Origin: Palleronia salina
GTDB lineage: Bacteria; Pseudomonadota; Alphaproteobacteria; Rhodobacterales; Rhodobacteraceae
Direction: 5' to 3'
NCBI RefSeq assembly: GCF_900141995.1
Contig: NZ_FQZA01000012.1
Span: forward strand, 1 to 64,000
Length of the DNA: 64,000 bases
A program made the position numbers and the translations under genes. Positions 8,488 to 21,152 of the stretch are shown here, one piece after another (within the stretch, counting starts at the first letter, position 1; each line of letters begins with the position of its first letter). The notes under the pieces are model-generated. The model made no database searches and was not told where the DNA came from. It worked only from the letters and a program-made list of their open reading frames with translations.

Positions 8488-9417
8488 CTAAGCTGAGGCC
8501 ACCAATTTGATCGTCTGAGACAGACTGTCTCGCCAATCTTCTACCTGAAAGTGGCTTGCTTGAGATAAAGCTTTCACAAGACGCACTCTGTCCATCACGA
8601 TACCCGCCTCTATGGCCACATCTCGGAGCTTACTTTCCGGCACAACATGCGGGATGGCAAAGACTTTTCCGGGGTCAACTTTTAATGGCGCAAACCACCG
8701 AAGAAATCGCTGAGAAATATCGTTAAGTTTCGAATCCCAGTTATTGCCGCATGCACACTGTCCAAGAAAAAACGGCTGCCCAATCGCACGACCACATCCA
8801 AAATCCTTCCATAAAATGTAGTCCACTCCCGAGTCACCACTTTCTGGCCCCTCTTCGGGTAAATCCGGGTTGGGCTGCCAAACAAGTTCCCTGCTGCTTC
8901 CTATAGCCACTTCTGCGGCATCGCGAAATCTTCCGAATTCATTCGGCGAGCCGGTATGGCAAAAATTCACATTTTCTCCAAGAAAATTCGCGGTTAGGAG
9001 CATAGCGATTCTTTCAAACTTTCTCGGAAACTCGACGTATTCTCCTGTCGTCAAGTTTGGGCTCAAACTCGTGCAAAGCAAAAATTCGTAGACTTGGCTA
9101 TTCGAGCTTATATGTTTGATTACATCCCCATCCAATGAGAATGGATAAAGATCCCCCAATGCTTTTTGCCTACGCTCAAGCTCCTCGATAATTTGTGAAG
9201 ATGCTGTGTCCAAAGAGTTCTCATGGGACTGCCAAGTCTCCTCATTCCGACCGTCATCCGCCGCATAATTTTCCTCAAGAGTGTCGGCTATAGCGTCATC
9301 TCGAACACCGGAAGATGCGCGCGATTGCCCAAATCTTACAGCAACAAGCTCTGCTTGGTCAGCATCGTTGGAAACTTTAAGGAAATGCCGCCTAAGGTAA
9401 AATTCGTGCCTACTCAT
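8488..9417 (-). CDS. Putative restriction-endonuclease-fold protein partnered with a ParB-like protein
   Basis: No named family is recognised with certainty. The 309-aa product has an acidic, Ser-rich region (about residues 35-75). A second half follows with helix KFERIAMLLTANFLG (133-147), then SGVDYILWKDF (Asp199 core) and FFLGQCACGNNW (217-227). A D-x-G-x-D strand followed by a Gln-rich strand and GxNW resembles degenerate PD-(D/E)XK nucleases of defence islands. That is inference, because the usual E-x-K is replaced by a Q-x-C-type strand. The ATG at 9417 is preferred because it overlaps the upstream ParB-like stop by 8 bases, implying translational coupling; an upstream in-frame ATG exists at 9444. 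It converges on tniQ. Confidence 0.6.
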   Translation of the reverse strand: MSRHEFYLRRHFLKVSNDADQAELVAVRFGQSRASSGVRDDAIADTLEENYAADDGRNEETWQSHENSLDTASSQIIEELERRQKALGDLYPFSLDGDVIKHISSNSQVYEFLLCTSLSPNLTTGEYVEFPRKFERIAMLLTANFLGENVNFCHTGSPNEFGRFRDAAEVAIGSSRELVWQPNPDLPEEGPESGDSGVDYILWKDFGCGRAIGQPFFLGQCACGNNWDSKLNDISQRFLRWFAPLKVDPGKVFAIPHVVPESKLRDVAIEAGIVMDRVRLVKALSQASHFQVEDWRDSLSQTIKLVASA

Positions 9418-10573
9418 CGAAATTCTCGAAATCCTTATCCGCAATCTCCTTGAGTTGCTTGGCGAGCTGTGCAGAAAGAGCCCTCACCCGAAGAGAGGGA
9501 TCAAGATACATCTTCGCCGTCTCTACTTCTGGCGGCTTCTCAGAAAGACTTTTGAGCAATTCAGAAAGTATGTCCCGGACCTGCCGAATGTTGTCTTCTA
9601 ATTTGGTCTCGATCGGTTTTGTTAGGTCGAGAACCTCCTCGAGGCCCTTACCCGATTTGAGAAGTGCCACTTTATCTGGGTCAGAAAATGCTCTCGCAAG
9701 GGAGGATAGCTGTCTTGAGTCGATAACCGCCGCACTGCGTCCTATTGCTCTATCGCCGAACATTGCTCTGACGACGGTTGACGCATTCTCCAGCTTATGT
9801 TCCGGGATCGGATTCGGAGCGGATTGGACGCCCTCAGTGAGGCCACAAAAGTCTCGTGCAGATTTAAATCCAAGAATGGTATAAACCCATGAAAATGGAT
9901 ATTCAGCGACACTTCCCCTCCCTTTTTTCTGGCTGTCGCTTGGCCTGAATTCCCCAGATTCAATCAATTGCCGTATAAACCTATAGCCCTCAAGAAGACG
10001 CACGACGGTGCTATGCTGATCTCCGATCATTTCAGAAATTCTTGACACCTCCATTCCGGTGTCATCGGAAATCTTAGCTACCCAGGAAGCTTTTGCATAA
10101 GAATCCCACGGCTGCGCTGCGGCGATATGGCGAACCCCTAAATAGGATAACATCGCCTTTGCTTCTGGGCCCTCTTCGTCGAATATGAGGACTGGAATCG
10201 GCTCGATTCTGGGGCGACTACTCTCTTCCCAGACCTTCCGCATTCTTTTCGACAAAGCCTTCTGCCGCACGGCGCGCTTGTCGTTCATGAGAACTATGCA
10301 TGCACATAACCGGCGATTGCCTTCCTTCACGACCAGTTGACCGCTTTTGTTGCGCACACAAACTAACGGCTCCGCAGCGAAGAAGCCATTCATTGCAAGG
10401 GAACTGATTACGTCTTCTATACCGAATTTCTCGATAATAAGATCTACCAGCTGAGATTGCTCTGCGCCACGCTCAAGATCCCCAAATCTTGGGTTTTGTG
10501 CGTCAAGTTGAAGTTCTGCAATTAACTTTTTGTCTGGAGTGCCGCCGATTGCTTCAATATTTTTTTCCGCCAT
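9410..10573 (-). CDS. ParB/Srx-like N-terminal domain protein
   Basis: This 387-aa protein has a ParB-type N-terminal domain. Residues 15-30 (KKLIAELQLDAQNPRF) match the usual entry strand, and VKEGNRRLCACIVL (82-95) is the (E/G)GxRRxxA nucleotide-binding motif that in ParB relatives binds CTP or ATP. A helix-turn-helix-like stretch lies at about 174-197 (MEVSRISEMIGDQHSTVVRL). The C-terminal about 100 residues are a charged, probably coiled helical tail. It lacks a ParA partner and is far from any origin signal, so a chromosome-partition role is unlikely. Overlap with the downstream nuclease-like gene suggests a two-gene module. Its G+C content is visibly below that of the core genes. Confidence 0.75.
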   Translation of the reverse strand: MAEKNIEAIGGTPDKKLIAELQLDAQNPRFGDLERGAEQSQLVDLIIEKFGIEDVISSLAMNGFFAAEPLVCVRNKSGQLVVKEGNRRLCACIVLMNDKRAVRQKALSKRMRKVWEESSRPRIEPIPVLIFDEEGPEAKAMLSYLGVRHIAAAQPWDSYAKASWVAKISDDTGMEVSRISEMIGDQHSTVVRLLEGYRFIRQLIESGEFRPSDSQKKGRGSVAEYPFSWVYTILGFKSARDFCGLTEGVQSAPNPIPEHKLENASTVVRAMFGDRAIGRSAAVIDSRQLSSLARAFSDPDKVALLKSGKGLEEVLDLTKPIETKLEDNIRQVRDILSELLKSLSEKPPEVETAKMYLDPSLRVRALSAQLAKQLKEIADKDFENFDE

Positions 10574-11051
10574 CGCTGCCCTAACTTTCTTGAGTTGCTT
10601 TTATCTCATGCAGGTCAAGAAACTACGAAAAACAGGCGCCTTCAAGGACTTCTGCCAGCAAACAGCTAACAATCGTGCTCGAGCGAGCCTCCAGCGGCTT
10701 GAAGCTTTGCCAAGCGAGAGCGATTCAAGCTCTTGAATAACGGGGCAATCGTGGGAGACGTTTTGGTCCGGCCTCCTCGTTGAAGCAGGGGGCTCCTGCG
10801 GAAATTGCTCGATCAGTCTGGCTTGCTCCATGACGCAACCATGGTGCTTGTTGAGGGCGACCAGTTCCAGTCGGGCTAAGAAAGCTCATCGTCGGAGCTT
10901 TCTCGACAGAACCCCAGGCAGGGCTAAAAATTCATAATATCAGGGACTTATCTCGAAAATTCTCGGGTTTTAAAATTAACGTCTTGACAGGGGTGCGCAA
11001 GCAATTTGGGCATTTTGCGCACACTTATGCCCCCTCGGCAACCAGTCGAAT
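10574..11051. other. AT-rich intergenic region at the island edge
   Basis: This region carries no convincing gene. It holds a hairpin (arms AGAAAGCT/AGCTTTCT, 10879-10903), an A+T-rich stretch (about 10930-10985), a TTGACA-like hexamer at about 10984, and an 8-bp perfect inverted repeat GTGCGCAA/TTGCGCAC at 10993-11000 and 11015-11022. The ParB-like gene's promoter probably lies here, and its right end abuts the tRNA-Arg 3' end. Confidence 0.5.
10993..11022. repeat. 8-bp perfect inverted repeat beside tRNA-Arg
   Basis: Arms GTGCGCAA and TTGCGCAC are separated by 14 bases, with centres one helical period or two apart, 30 bases from the tRNA 3' end. This could be a recombinase or regulator binding site at the island boundary; the function is not known. 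Confidence 0.4.
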
Positions 11052-11128
11052 TGGCGATCCCTCGAGGACTCGAACCCCGAACCTGCTGATTAGAAGTCAG
11101 CTGCTCTATCCAGTTGAGCTAAGGGACC
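11052..11128 (-). tRNA. tRNA-Arg (anticodon TCT), CCA encoded
   Basis: The minus strand folds as a full cloverleaf: acceptor GGTCCCT/AGGGATC, anticodon loop CTTCTAA between GCTGA and TCAGC, T-loop GGTTCGAGTCC, discriminator G and an encoded CCA. The accessory island lies directly on its 3' side, the usual arrangement for elements integrated at a tRNA gene. Confidence 0.95.
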
Positions 11129-11227
11129 GCTGAAGCGCGGTGTAGCGTCGATCCGCCCCGGCGGGCAAGCGGAACAAGCGCGGGCGGCGCCCCGTTGTGC
11201 GGCCAAACCTGCAAACAGGAGTTACGC

Positions 11228-11752
11228 ATGAAACGCCTCACCACCGCCGCGGCCCTGGCCGCCACCGCAGCCTTCACCGCCCCCGCCCTTGCAGAAGAGC
11301 ATGTCATGCTCGAGACGCGGGCCGAGGTGCAGAACCGGGACGGCAACGCCATCGGCACCGTCACCGTCAACGAGACGGCATCGGGCACGCCCCTGGTGAT
11401 CGTGGCCCTGACGGATCTGCCCGAGGGCGCGCACGGCATCCACCTGCACGCAACCGGAGATTGTTCGGCCGACGACTTCACCAGCGCGGGCGGCCATATC
11501 GCCGGTGACGCGCAGCACGGTGTATTCGACGCCGGCGGGCCGCATCCCGGGGACTTGCCGAACGGGATCGTCGGGGAAGACGGCGACCTGAACGTCGAGG
11601 TCTTCGCGCCCTTCCTCAATATCGAGGAAATGATGATGGACGAGGACGGATCGGCCTTCATCGTGCACGCGGGCGCAGATGACTACATGTCGCAGCCCGC
11701 CGGTGACGCGGGCGAGCGGATCGCCTGCGGCACCTTCGCCGCCGCCGAGTAA
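11228..11752 (+). CDS. sodC: Superoxide dismutase [Cu-Zn], periplasmic
   Basis: SodC converts superoxide to hydrogen peroxide and oxygen in the periplasm. The 174-aa precursor has a signal peptide (MKRLTTAAALAATAAFTAPALA). The copper ligands are in HGIHLHATGDC, the zinc-site histidines and aspartate in GGHIAGDAQHG and onward to GEDG, and the terminal block is FIVHAGADD followed by RIACG with the disulfide cysteine. The ATG at 11228 follows AGGAG by 6 bases. A strong terminator follows, so it is probably a single-gene transcript. It is the first core gene after the island boundary. Confidence 0.93.
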   Translation: MKRLTTAAALAATAAFTAPALAEEHVMLETRAEVQNRDGNAIGTVTVNETASGTPLVIVALTDLPEGAHGIHLHATGDCSADDFTSAGGHIAGDAQHGVFDAGGPHPGDLPNGIVGEDGDLNVEVFAPFLNIEEMMMDEDGSAFIVHAGADDYMSQPAGDAGERIACGTFAAAE

Positions 11753-11774
11753 GGCAGGCCGCGGACCGACACGC

Positions 11775-11801
11775 AAAGGGCAGCCCGCGGGCTGCCCTTT
11801 T
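11775..11801 (+). terminator. Intrinsic terminator of sodC
   Basis: A perfect 26-base palindrome (AAAGGGCAGCCCG and its complement) is followed by a short T-run and lies 23 bases after the sodC stop. It could act on both strands, also ending the convergent NDUFS4-like gene. Confidence 0.85.
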
Positions 11802-11823
11802 CGATTCGGGGCTCAAGGACCGG

Positions 11824-12135
11824 TCAGTGGGTCCAGGCGCCGCGCCGCGAGGTGGCGAAGTTCTCGCCGTATCCGCCGGGGCGGATATTCGCCCGGCGCG
11901 TCTTGGGCTTGGTCACGATGGCGTCGATACCGTTGGATTCGGCGTAATCGCGGGCGTCCTGCTCGGTGGCGAAGCGCAGACGGACCTGGCTCTGGGTGTC
12001 GGCGGAACTGGTCCATCCCATCAGCGGGTCGACGGCGCGCGGCTCGTCGGGCGTGTATTCCAGCACCCACTCCAAAGTCTTGGCGGTGCCCGAGGACATG
12101 GCGGTCTTGGCGGGGCGATAGATGCGGGCGGGCAT
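11824..12135 (-). CDS. NADH dehydrogenase accessory subunit, NDUFS4-like (ETC complex I subunit)
   Basis: This small accessory subunit of respiratory complex I is characteristic of alphaproteobacteria and mitochondria. The 103-aa protein begins [20 protein letters not shown] and contains the family core [20 protein letters not shown], then [20 protein letters not shown] and the terminal [15 protein letters not shown] block. The ATG at 12135 follows GGAGGAGCCC, a strong Shine-Dalgarno; the longer open frame upstream has no family match. It is a single gene converging on sodC. Confidence 0.9.
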   Translation of the reverse strand: MPARIYRPAKTAMSSGTAKTLEWVLEYTPDEPRAVDPLMGWTSSADTQSQVRLRFATEQDARDYAESNGIDAIVTKPKTRRANIRPGGYGENFATSRRGAWTH

Positions 12136-12239
12136 GGGCTCCTCCGGTGAAGTCAGGTCACTGACGGTTAAATGGCGGCAAAACGCCCGCGTGGCAAGAT
12201 CACGGGTCGGACGAGCCTGTCGCGGGCCGGAACGGGAAA

Positions 12240-12269
12240 GGCCACCTGTCCGGAATAGAACAGGTGGCC
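12240..12269. repeat. 10-bp perfect hairpin in the NDUFS4-like/uvrB gap
   Basis: Arms GGCCACCTGT and ACAGGTGGCC flank a 10-base loop. Read on the minus strand it is followed by TTTCCC, so it resembles a weak terminator, but no upstream minus-strand gene would need one. The surrounding gap (12136-12526, about 390 bases between divergent genes) holds no other feature I can support. Confidence 0.5.
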
Positions 12270-12526
12270 CGATGCAAGAGAATGAGGGGGTGTGACCGGG
12301 CCCCGGGAATGGGTGGGGAATGCGGAACCCGGCCACTTGGGTTTGCTGCTTGCCCCATCAGTGAAAGCAGAAACCGGGGCGCGCCGCAAGAGCCGATTCA
12401 ACCTATTGGCGAATTTCGGCGAAAAACCGGTGTCCGCCGGCGCGCCAAACGGCAGCATCCTGCGCAACCGGGGTTGTGGGGGGCGCGGAAAGGCCCAAGT
12501 TATGTGCGACCAGCCCGAGGTTACCC

Positions 12527-14728
<2,202 letters not shown>

Positions 14729-14769
14729 CCAGTCGGCGGGAAGCAAGGCCCTGTCGATTTCGACGGGCT

Positions 14770-15652
14770 TCAGACCGAGGCGGCGAGCTTCCCCGCCATC
14801 TCCTCCAACGCCTCCGCCAGCGGGGTCGTCTTGCGCCAGATCATGCCCACCGTCCGCGCGGGCTGGGGCTCGCTGAACCGGCCCACCGAGACCGGGGCGG
14901 CGCGGGTTTCGACCTCCACCGCCATCTCGGGGATGAGCGTCACGCCCATGCCCGCGCCGACCATCTGTACGAGCGTCGACAGCGACGTGGCGTCGAGACC
15001 CAGCGCGGTGTGGGCGCGGTCGAGATCGCAGAAGGACAGCGCCTGGTCGCGGAAGCAGTGGCCTTCTTCCAGCAGCAGCAGGCGCATCTCGCGCAGCTCG
15101 TCCCGGCCGGGCATGGGGCGGTCCGCGTCGGCCTCGGGGCGGACCAGCACGAAGGGCTCGGAGAACAACGGCACCTCGGTAAAGGCCGGCTCGCCGATGG
15201 GCAGGGCGACGATGGCGCAGTCGATCCGGCCCTCGCCCAGCTCGCGCAGCAGCGCCGAGGTCACCGTCTCGCGGATGTCGATGGCCAGGTCCGGCCATCC
15301 GCGCGCCAGTTGCCCCATGAGCCGGGGCAGCAGGTAGGGCGCGATGGTCGGGATGATCCCCAACCGCAGCCGCCCGCGCAGGCCCCCCCCTGCCCCGCGC
15401 GCCGCGTCGCCGAGATCGTCCACCGATTGCAGCACGGCGCGGATGCGGGGGCGCAGCGCCTCGCCCAGCGCGGTCAGGGTCACGGACCGGCCGCCGCGTT
15501 CGAACAGCGGCCCGCCCAGCTGTGTCTCGAGCTCGCGGATCTGCACCGACAGGGCGGGCTGCGAGATCGCCGTCACATCGGCCGCGCGGCCGAAATGGGC
15601 CTGGTCGGCCAGCGCCTCGAAATAGCGCAACTGCTTGAGGGTCAGGTTCTTC

Positions 15653-15654
<2 letters not shown>
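14770..15654 (-). CDS. oxyR: Hydrogen peroxide-sensing LysR-family activator OxyR
   Basis: OxyR is a transcription factor activated by a peroxide-induced disulfide. The 294-aa protein has an N-terminal LysR helix-turn-helix (LKQLRYFEALADQAHFGRAA) and a periplasmic-binding-like effector domain. The redox pair is in the segment EEGHCFRDQALSFCDLD, which aligns with E. coli Cys199 and Cys208, so the assignment is firmer than a generic LysR call. It is transcribed divergently from katG, the classical target, with only 120 bases between start codons. Confidence 0.92.
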
Positions 15655-17982
<2,328 letters not shown>

Positions 17983-18003
17983 TCTGCGTCACGAGTAAAA
18001 ATG

Positions 18004-18032
18004 AAAAAGGCACCCCGCGGGGTGCCTTTTTT
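18004..18032 (+). terminator. Intrinsic terminator of katG
   Basis: A GGCACCCCGCGGGGTGCC stem is flanked by A- and T-runs, 21 bases after the katG stop. The A/T flanks make it usable in both directions, serving the convergent small gene as well. Confidence 0.9.
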
Positions 18033-18053
18033 ACGACAGTATGTGGGCCGGAT

Positions 18054-18338
18054 TTACTCCGGCGCGGGCTCGACATCGACCGACGGCACGGTGACTTCGG
18101 TCTCTTCGGTGTCGACCTCGACATCCACGTCGGGAACCTCGACCGTCTCGGTCTCGGTGCCCACGTCGACCGACCCGGTCTGAACGTCGACATCGGGCAT
18201 TTCGCCAGGCTCGGCCGAGACGTCCACGTCGACATCGGGCAAGGCGCCCTCGTCGGTCACGTCCACGTCGATAAAGTAGAAGGCCAACAGGGCCACGATC
18301 ACCGCCACCAGGAGGGCGGCAAGAACTCCGCGTTTCAT
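18054..18338 (-). CDS. Small single-span membrane protein with acidic VDV repeats
   Basis: The function is unknown. The 94-aa protein has one N-terminal membrane segment or uncleaved signal (GVLAALLVAVIVALLAFYF). An extracytoplasmic tail follows, made almost only of D, V, E, T and P, with recurring PDVDV/SVDVxxE units (about eight DV-type repeats). No cysteines or catalytic motifs are visible. A good Shine-Dalgarno (AAGGTGAG) precedes the ATG at 18338, and base composition matches the core, supporting a real gene. A periplasmic spacer or cation-binding tail is possible but unproven. Confidence 0.7.
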   Translation of the reverse strand: MKRGVLAALLVAVIVALLAFYFIDVDVTDEGALPDVDVDVSAEPGEMPDVDVQTGSVDVGTETETVEVPDVDVEVDTEETEVTVPSVDVEPAPE

Positions 18339-18422
18339 AACGCTCTCACCTTTTCGTTAAAACATCTGCGGCAAATACGCGCGGAAGCCCGGGATGTTCC
18401 GAAAAGTCTCGCGCGATGCGAA

Positions 18423-18698
18423 TTAATCTTTGCCGCGCAAGGCCCGCACCAGCGCCAGGACCACCACCGCCCCGATCAGCGCCGTGATCAGGATGACCAG
18501 CAATCCACCGGCCGCCAGGATGCCAAGGCCCAGCGCGGCCAGGATGAACGGCAGCGCGACCGCCCCCGCGATGCCGGCGATCAGGTAGAGAAGCCGTTGC
18601 CGGCCGGCCAAGGCGCCGGCGATGAGCCCTGCCACCGCGCCGATGACAACAAGCAGGATCAGCGCCGTCGCGCCGATCACGTCCAGGATCTGTTCCAT
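18423..18698 (-). CDS. Small hydrophobic membrane protein
   Basis: This 91-aa protein has three predicted membrane spans (about residues 8-31, 36-58 and 62-84) rich in Gly, Ala, Leu and Ile, with a basic C-terminus. It resembles small GlsB/YeaQ-type stress-associated membrane proteins in size and glycine content, but I see no decisive motif. It is probably co-oriented with, but separate from, the VDV-repeat gene 84 bases downstream. Confidence 0.6.
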   Translation of the reverse strand: MEQILDVIGATALILLVVIGAVAGLIAGALAGRQRLLYLIAGIAGAVALPFILAALGLGILAAGGLLVILITALIGAVVVLALVRALRGKD

Positions 18699-18753
18699 AG
18701 CGGTCCCCTCATGCGTCCGTTCGCACAGCGCACGAGGGGTGTTCCGGGTTCCC

Positions 18754-21045
18754 TCAATAGGGCCTGTCGCAGCGCACCGTCAGCTGCACCTTGCCCTTCA
18801 CCGCCTTGCTCCAGCGCAGGCGCACGCGGTTGTTGGCGGGTCCCTCCAGCGGCGTGGCGGCGGGCATGTCGTAGACGGCAGACCCGCCGCTGTCGGTGAT
18901 GCTGCCCTGCGCAACCACACCGGGGATCGTCCGGCTCCACCCGCCGAAGGGCAGCCACGGGCCGGGATCGAGCGTCCAGTTCTGCGCGGCCGAGCCTTGG
19001 GTGAATTCCAGCGTCACCGGGTTGATGGTTTCCTGCAGGATGTTGTTGAAGCTGTTGGCCGAGAAGTCGATCACCCTGTGCCGCGAGGCATCCAGCGGCG
19101 CGATCGAGTCGTCCACCCGTTCGACCCGGTTCAGCGGACCGTTGATCGACCGGAACGTGTTGCCCGTGACGCTGAGCCCCTGGATGAAATGACCGGTGCC
19201 GAAGGGCTTCACCACGATGAAGGTGAACCAGTCGGCCGCGTTCAGCGCGTTGAAGATGTTGCCGGTCAGGCTGAGCCCGCCAAAGCTGAACTGGTTCGCG
19301 AAATCCGGGAACGGCTCGTACTGGTTCGACATCTCGATGTGGCAATTGTCGATGTAATTGCCGGTGATGATCGTCTTCGGGTTGGTCTGGGTGAACACGC
19401 AACCCGCCGTCAGGGGCCCGTCGGGGGTGTTGTCGCCCTGGAACCAGTGGTTGCCGACGATGATGTGGCCCGAGCCGTTCAGCACCATGGTCGTGCCAAA
19501 CCGCTGGAACCGACTGTCGCGGATCTTGGCGTCGTTGGCGTTCACGTTGAAGCCGACGCTGATCCGTTGCGGCGCGGCGACGGGCTGTTCGTCGGACACG
19601 AACAGGCAGCGGTCGACCATCAGGTCCTGGCAGCCCCGCCCGTGGCTGGTGATGCCGCGATGGCTGGGCTTGGTCATCGACACGTCCCGGATCTGGAAGG
19701 TCTCGCCCAGGGGCGGCAGCAGAATGCCGCTGGCCTTGCCGTCCATCTGGAAATCCACGTCGTCGATGGTGAATTTCGACATCTTGGTGAAGCCCGAGAA
19801 GTCGAGCACGTAGCGATAGCGCGTGAAGGTATAGCTCTGGTTCGCCGCCGCCCCCCAAAGCGGCGCCGAAGGCTCGATCGTGCCCGCGCCTAGGTTGCGC
19901 GACCGCACGAAGACCTCGCGCCCCACGCCGGTGCCCTCGACCCGCGCGCCGACCTCGATATTCGCGATGCCGGTCACGTTGCTCAGCCGGGTGGGATTGG
20001 AGCCCGGGTTGTACTGGGCCGTGGCGGTGACGGTGCCCGGGGTCCAGCCGGTGCCGGACTTGACGTTGAACTGGCCGTTGCGGATGACGCGCCGGATCTC
20101 GAACACCGTCTCGTTCGCGGCCTCGGCCATGTCGATGGGGCCGAACACGTCGATGCGCCGCCCGCCCAGGTCCAGCGACTCGTGATCCGCGTTGGACAGC
20201 AGGGCCTGGAACGCCTTCTTGAAGGCTTCGACCTCGTCCCCGAAAGCGTCGATATAGCTTGGCAGGTCGAAGTTCCTGCGCAGCAGGAACCGCCGGTTGC
20301 GCGGTTGGGTCACCGTGCCCTCGAACCGGATGCGGGTGTCGATGGTCACGTCCTGCCCGAGGTAGTAGGTCCCGGCGGGCACGATGATCTCGCGCCCCGC
20401 CGACGCGGCATCGGCGGCCTCGAACGCGGCCGAGTCGTCGGTCACCCCGTCGCCCTTGGCCCCGAAATCAACCACGTCGACCACGGGGATCACCTTGCGC
20501 AGGTAGGCGCCGGTGATGTCCTCGATCACCAAGTCGTCGATGCGCACCACGCCGCCCGACGGCCCGGTCAGGTCCAGCCCGAAATAGCCGTAGGTGGGTT
20601 CGCCCCCCCAGGCCATGTCGACGCCGCCGCGCGCGCCCGGTCCCACGATGGCCGAGACCTCGACCACCTCGCCGTAGCTCGTCAACGGCACCGACGTCCC
20701 GGTTTCGGGGATGCCGTCCACGGCCACGTCGTTGCCGCGCCCGGCCCAGCCGGCGATGCGCACGGAGGGAAGGTTGCCCGACACCGCCTTCACCCGCGCG
20801 GTGATGCGCAGGTAGCAGCCCGGCTCGATCGGGGTGCGGATCATGTAGCGCAGCCGCTGCGTGGCCTGGGTCTTCAGAAGTTCCAGCGCGCCGCCGAAAT
20901 CCTGGTCGGCCGGGACGAAGGCCGCGTTGGACGCGTTTTCATAGGTGGGCGATCCGGCGGTGCCATCACCGCTGGACCAGACGTCGAGCCCGGCGGCGAA
21001 AGGCGTCGGCATCAGGACGATGCCGTCGGTGATGGTCTTGTTCAT
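18754..21045 (-). CDS. Right-handed beta-helix protein, pectate-lyase-3/GH28-related
   Basis: This large 763-aa protein is probably a polysaccharide-acting or surface beta-helix protein. Residues about 195-250 hold the hallmark VVDFGAKGDGVTDDSAAFE, with IIVPAGTYYLG a little downstream, which opens the parallel beta-helix of pectate-lyase-3 and tailspike-like families. The remainder has repeated N-rich turns typical of the helix coils (GNHW, GNYIDN, GNIFN). No classical signal peptide is seen at MNKTITDGIVLMPTPFAAG. I chose the ATG at 21045 after GGGGACC rather than the upstream 21102. The substrate is unknown; a role in processing the nearby capsule product is conjecture. Confidence 0.75.
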   Translation of the reverse strand: MNKTITDGIVLMPTPFAAGLDVWSSGDGTAGSPTYENASNAAFVPADQDFGGALELLKTQATQRLRYMIRTPIEPGCYLRITARVKAVSGNLPSVRIAGWAGRGNDVAVDGIPETGTSVPLTSYGEVVEVSAIVGPGARGGVDMAWGGEPTYGYFGLDLTGPSGGVVRIDDLVIEDITGAYLRKVIPVVDVVDFGAKGDGVTDDSAAFEAADAASAGREIIVPAGTYYLGQDVTIDTRIRFEGTVTQPRNRRFLLRRNFDLPSYIDAFGDEVEAFKKAFQALLSNADHESLDLGGRRIDVFGPIDMAEAANETVFEIRRVIRNGQFNVKSGTGWTPGTVTATAQYNPGSNPTRLSNVTGIANIEVGARVEGTGVGREVFVRSRNLGAGTIEPSAPLWGAAANQSYTFTRYRYVLDFSGFTKMSKFTIDDVDFQMDGKASGILLPPLGETFQIRDVSMTKPSHRGITSHGRGCQDLMVDRCLFVSDEQPVAAPQRISVGFNVNANDAKIRDSRFQRFGTTMVLNGSGHIIVGNHWFQGDNTPDGPLTAGCVFTQTNPKTIITGNYIDNCHIEMSNQYEPFPDFANQFSFGGLSLTGNIFNALNAADWFTFIVVKPFGTGHFIQGLSVTGNTFRSINGPLNRVERVDDSIAPLDASRHRVIDFSANSFNNILQETINPVTLEFTQGSAAQNWTLDPGPWLPFGGWSRTIPGVVAQGSITDSGGSAVYDMPAATPLEGPANNRVRLRWSKAVKGKVQLTVRCDRPY

Positions 21046-21152
21046 GGTGGTCCCCGCGTGAATGGCGCGCGCCCCGGGAAGACCGGGCCGCTTCGGGGAC
21101 AAGGGATAGGCAGGCGGGCGTTAAGACGGCCTGCGCCCTGCGTGCGGTGGCC

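Noticed and set aside
9410-10573. Chromosome-partition parB
   Set aside because: There is no parA neighbour, no parS-like site and no origin context; only the N-terminal domain type is shared.
10601-10831. 76-codon frame upstream of the ParB-like gene
   Set aside because: No family match, no clear ribosome-binding site; more likely leader or promoter sequence, so not listed as a gene.
10601-10860. Transposase remnant
   Set aside because: The translation has no IS-family signature strong enough to support the call.
12270-12526. SOS box for uvrB
   Set aside because: No GTTC-N7-GTTC or close variant is visible upstream of the chosen start.
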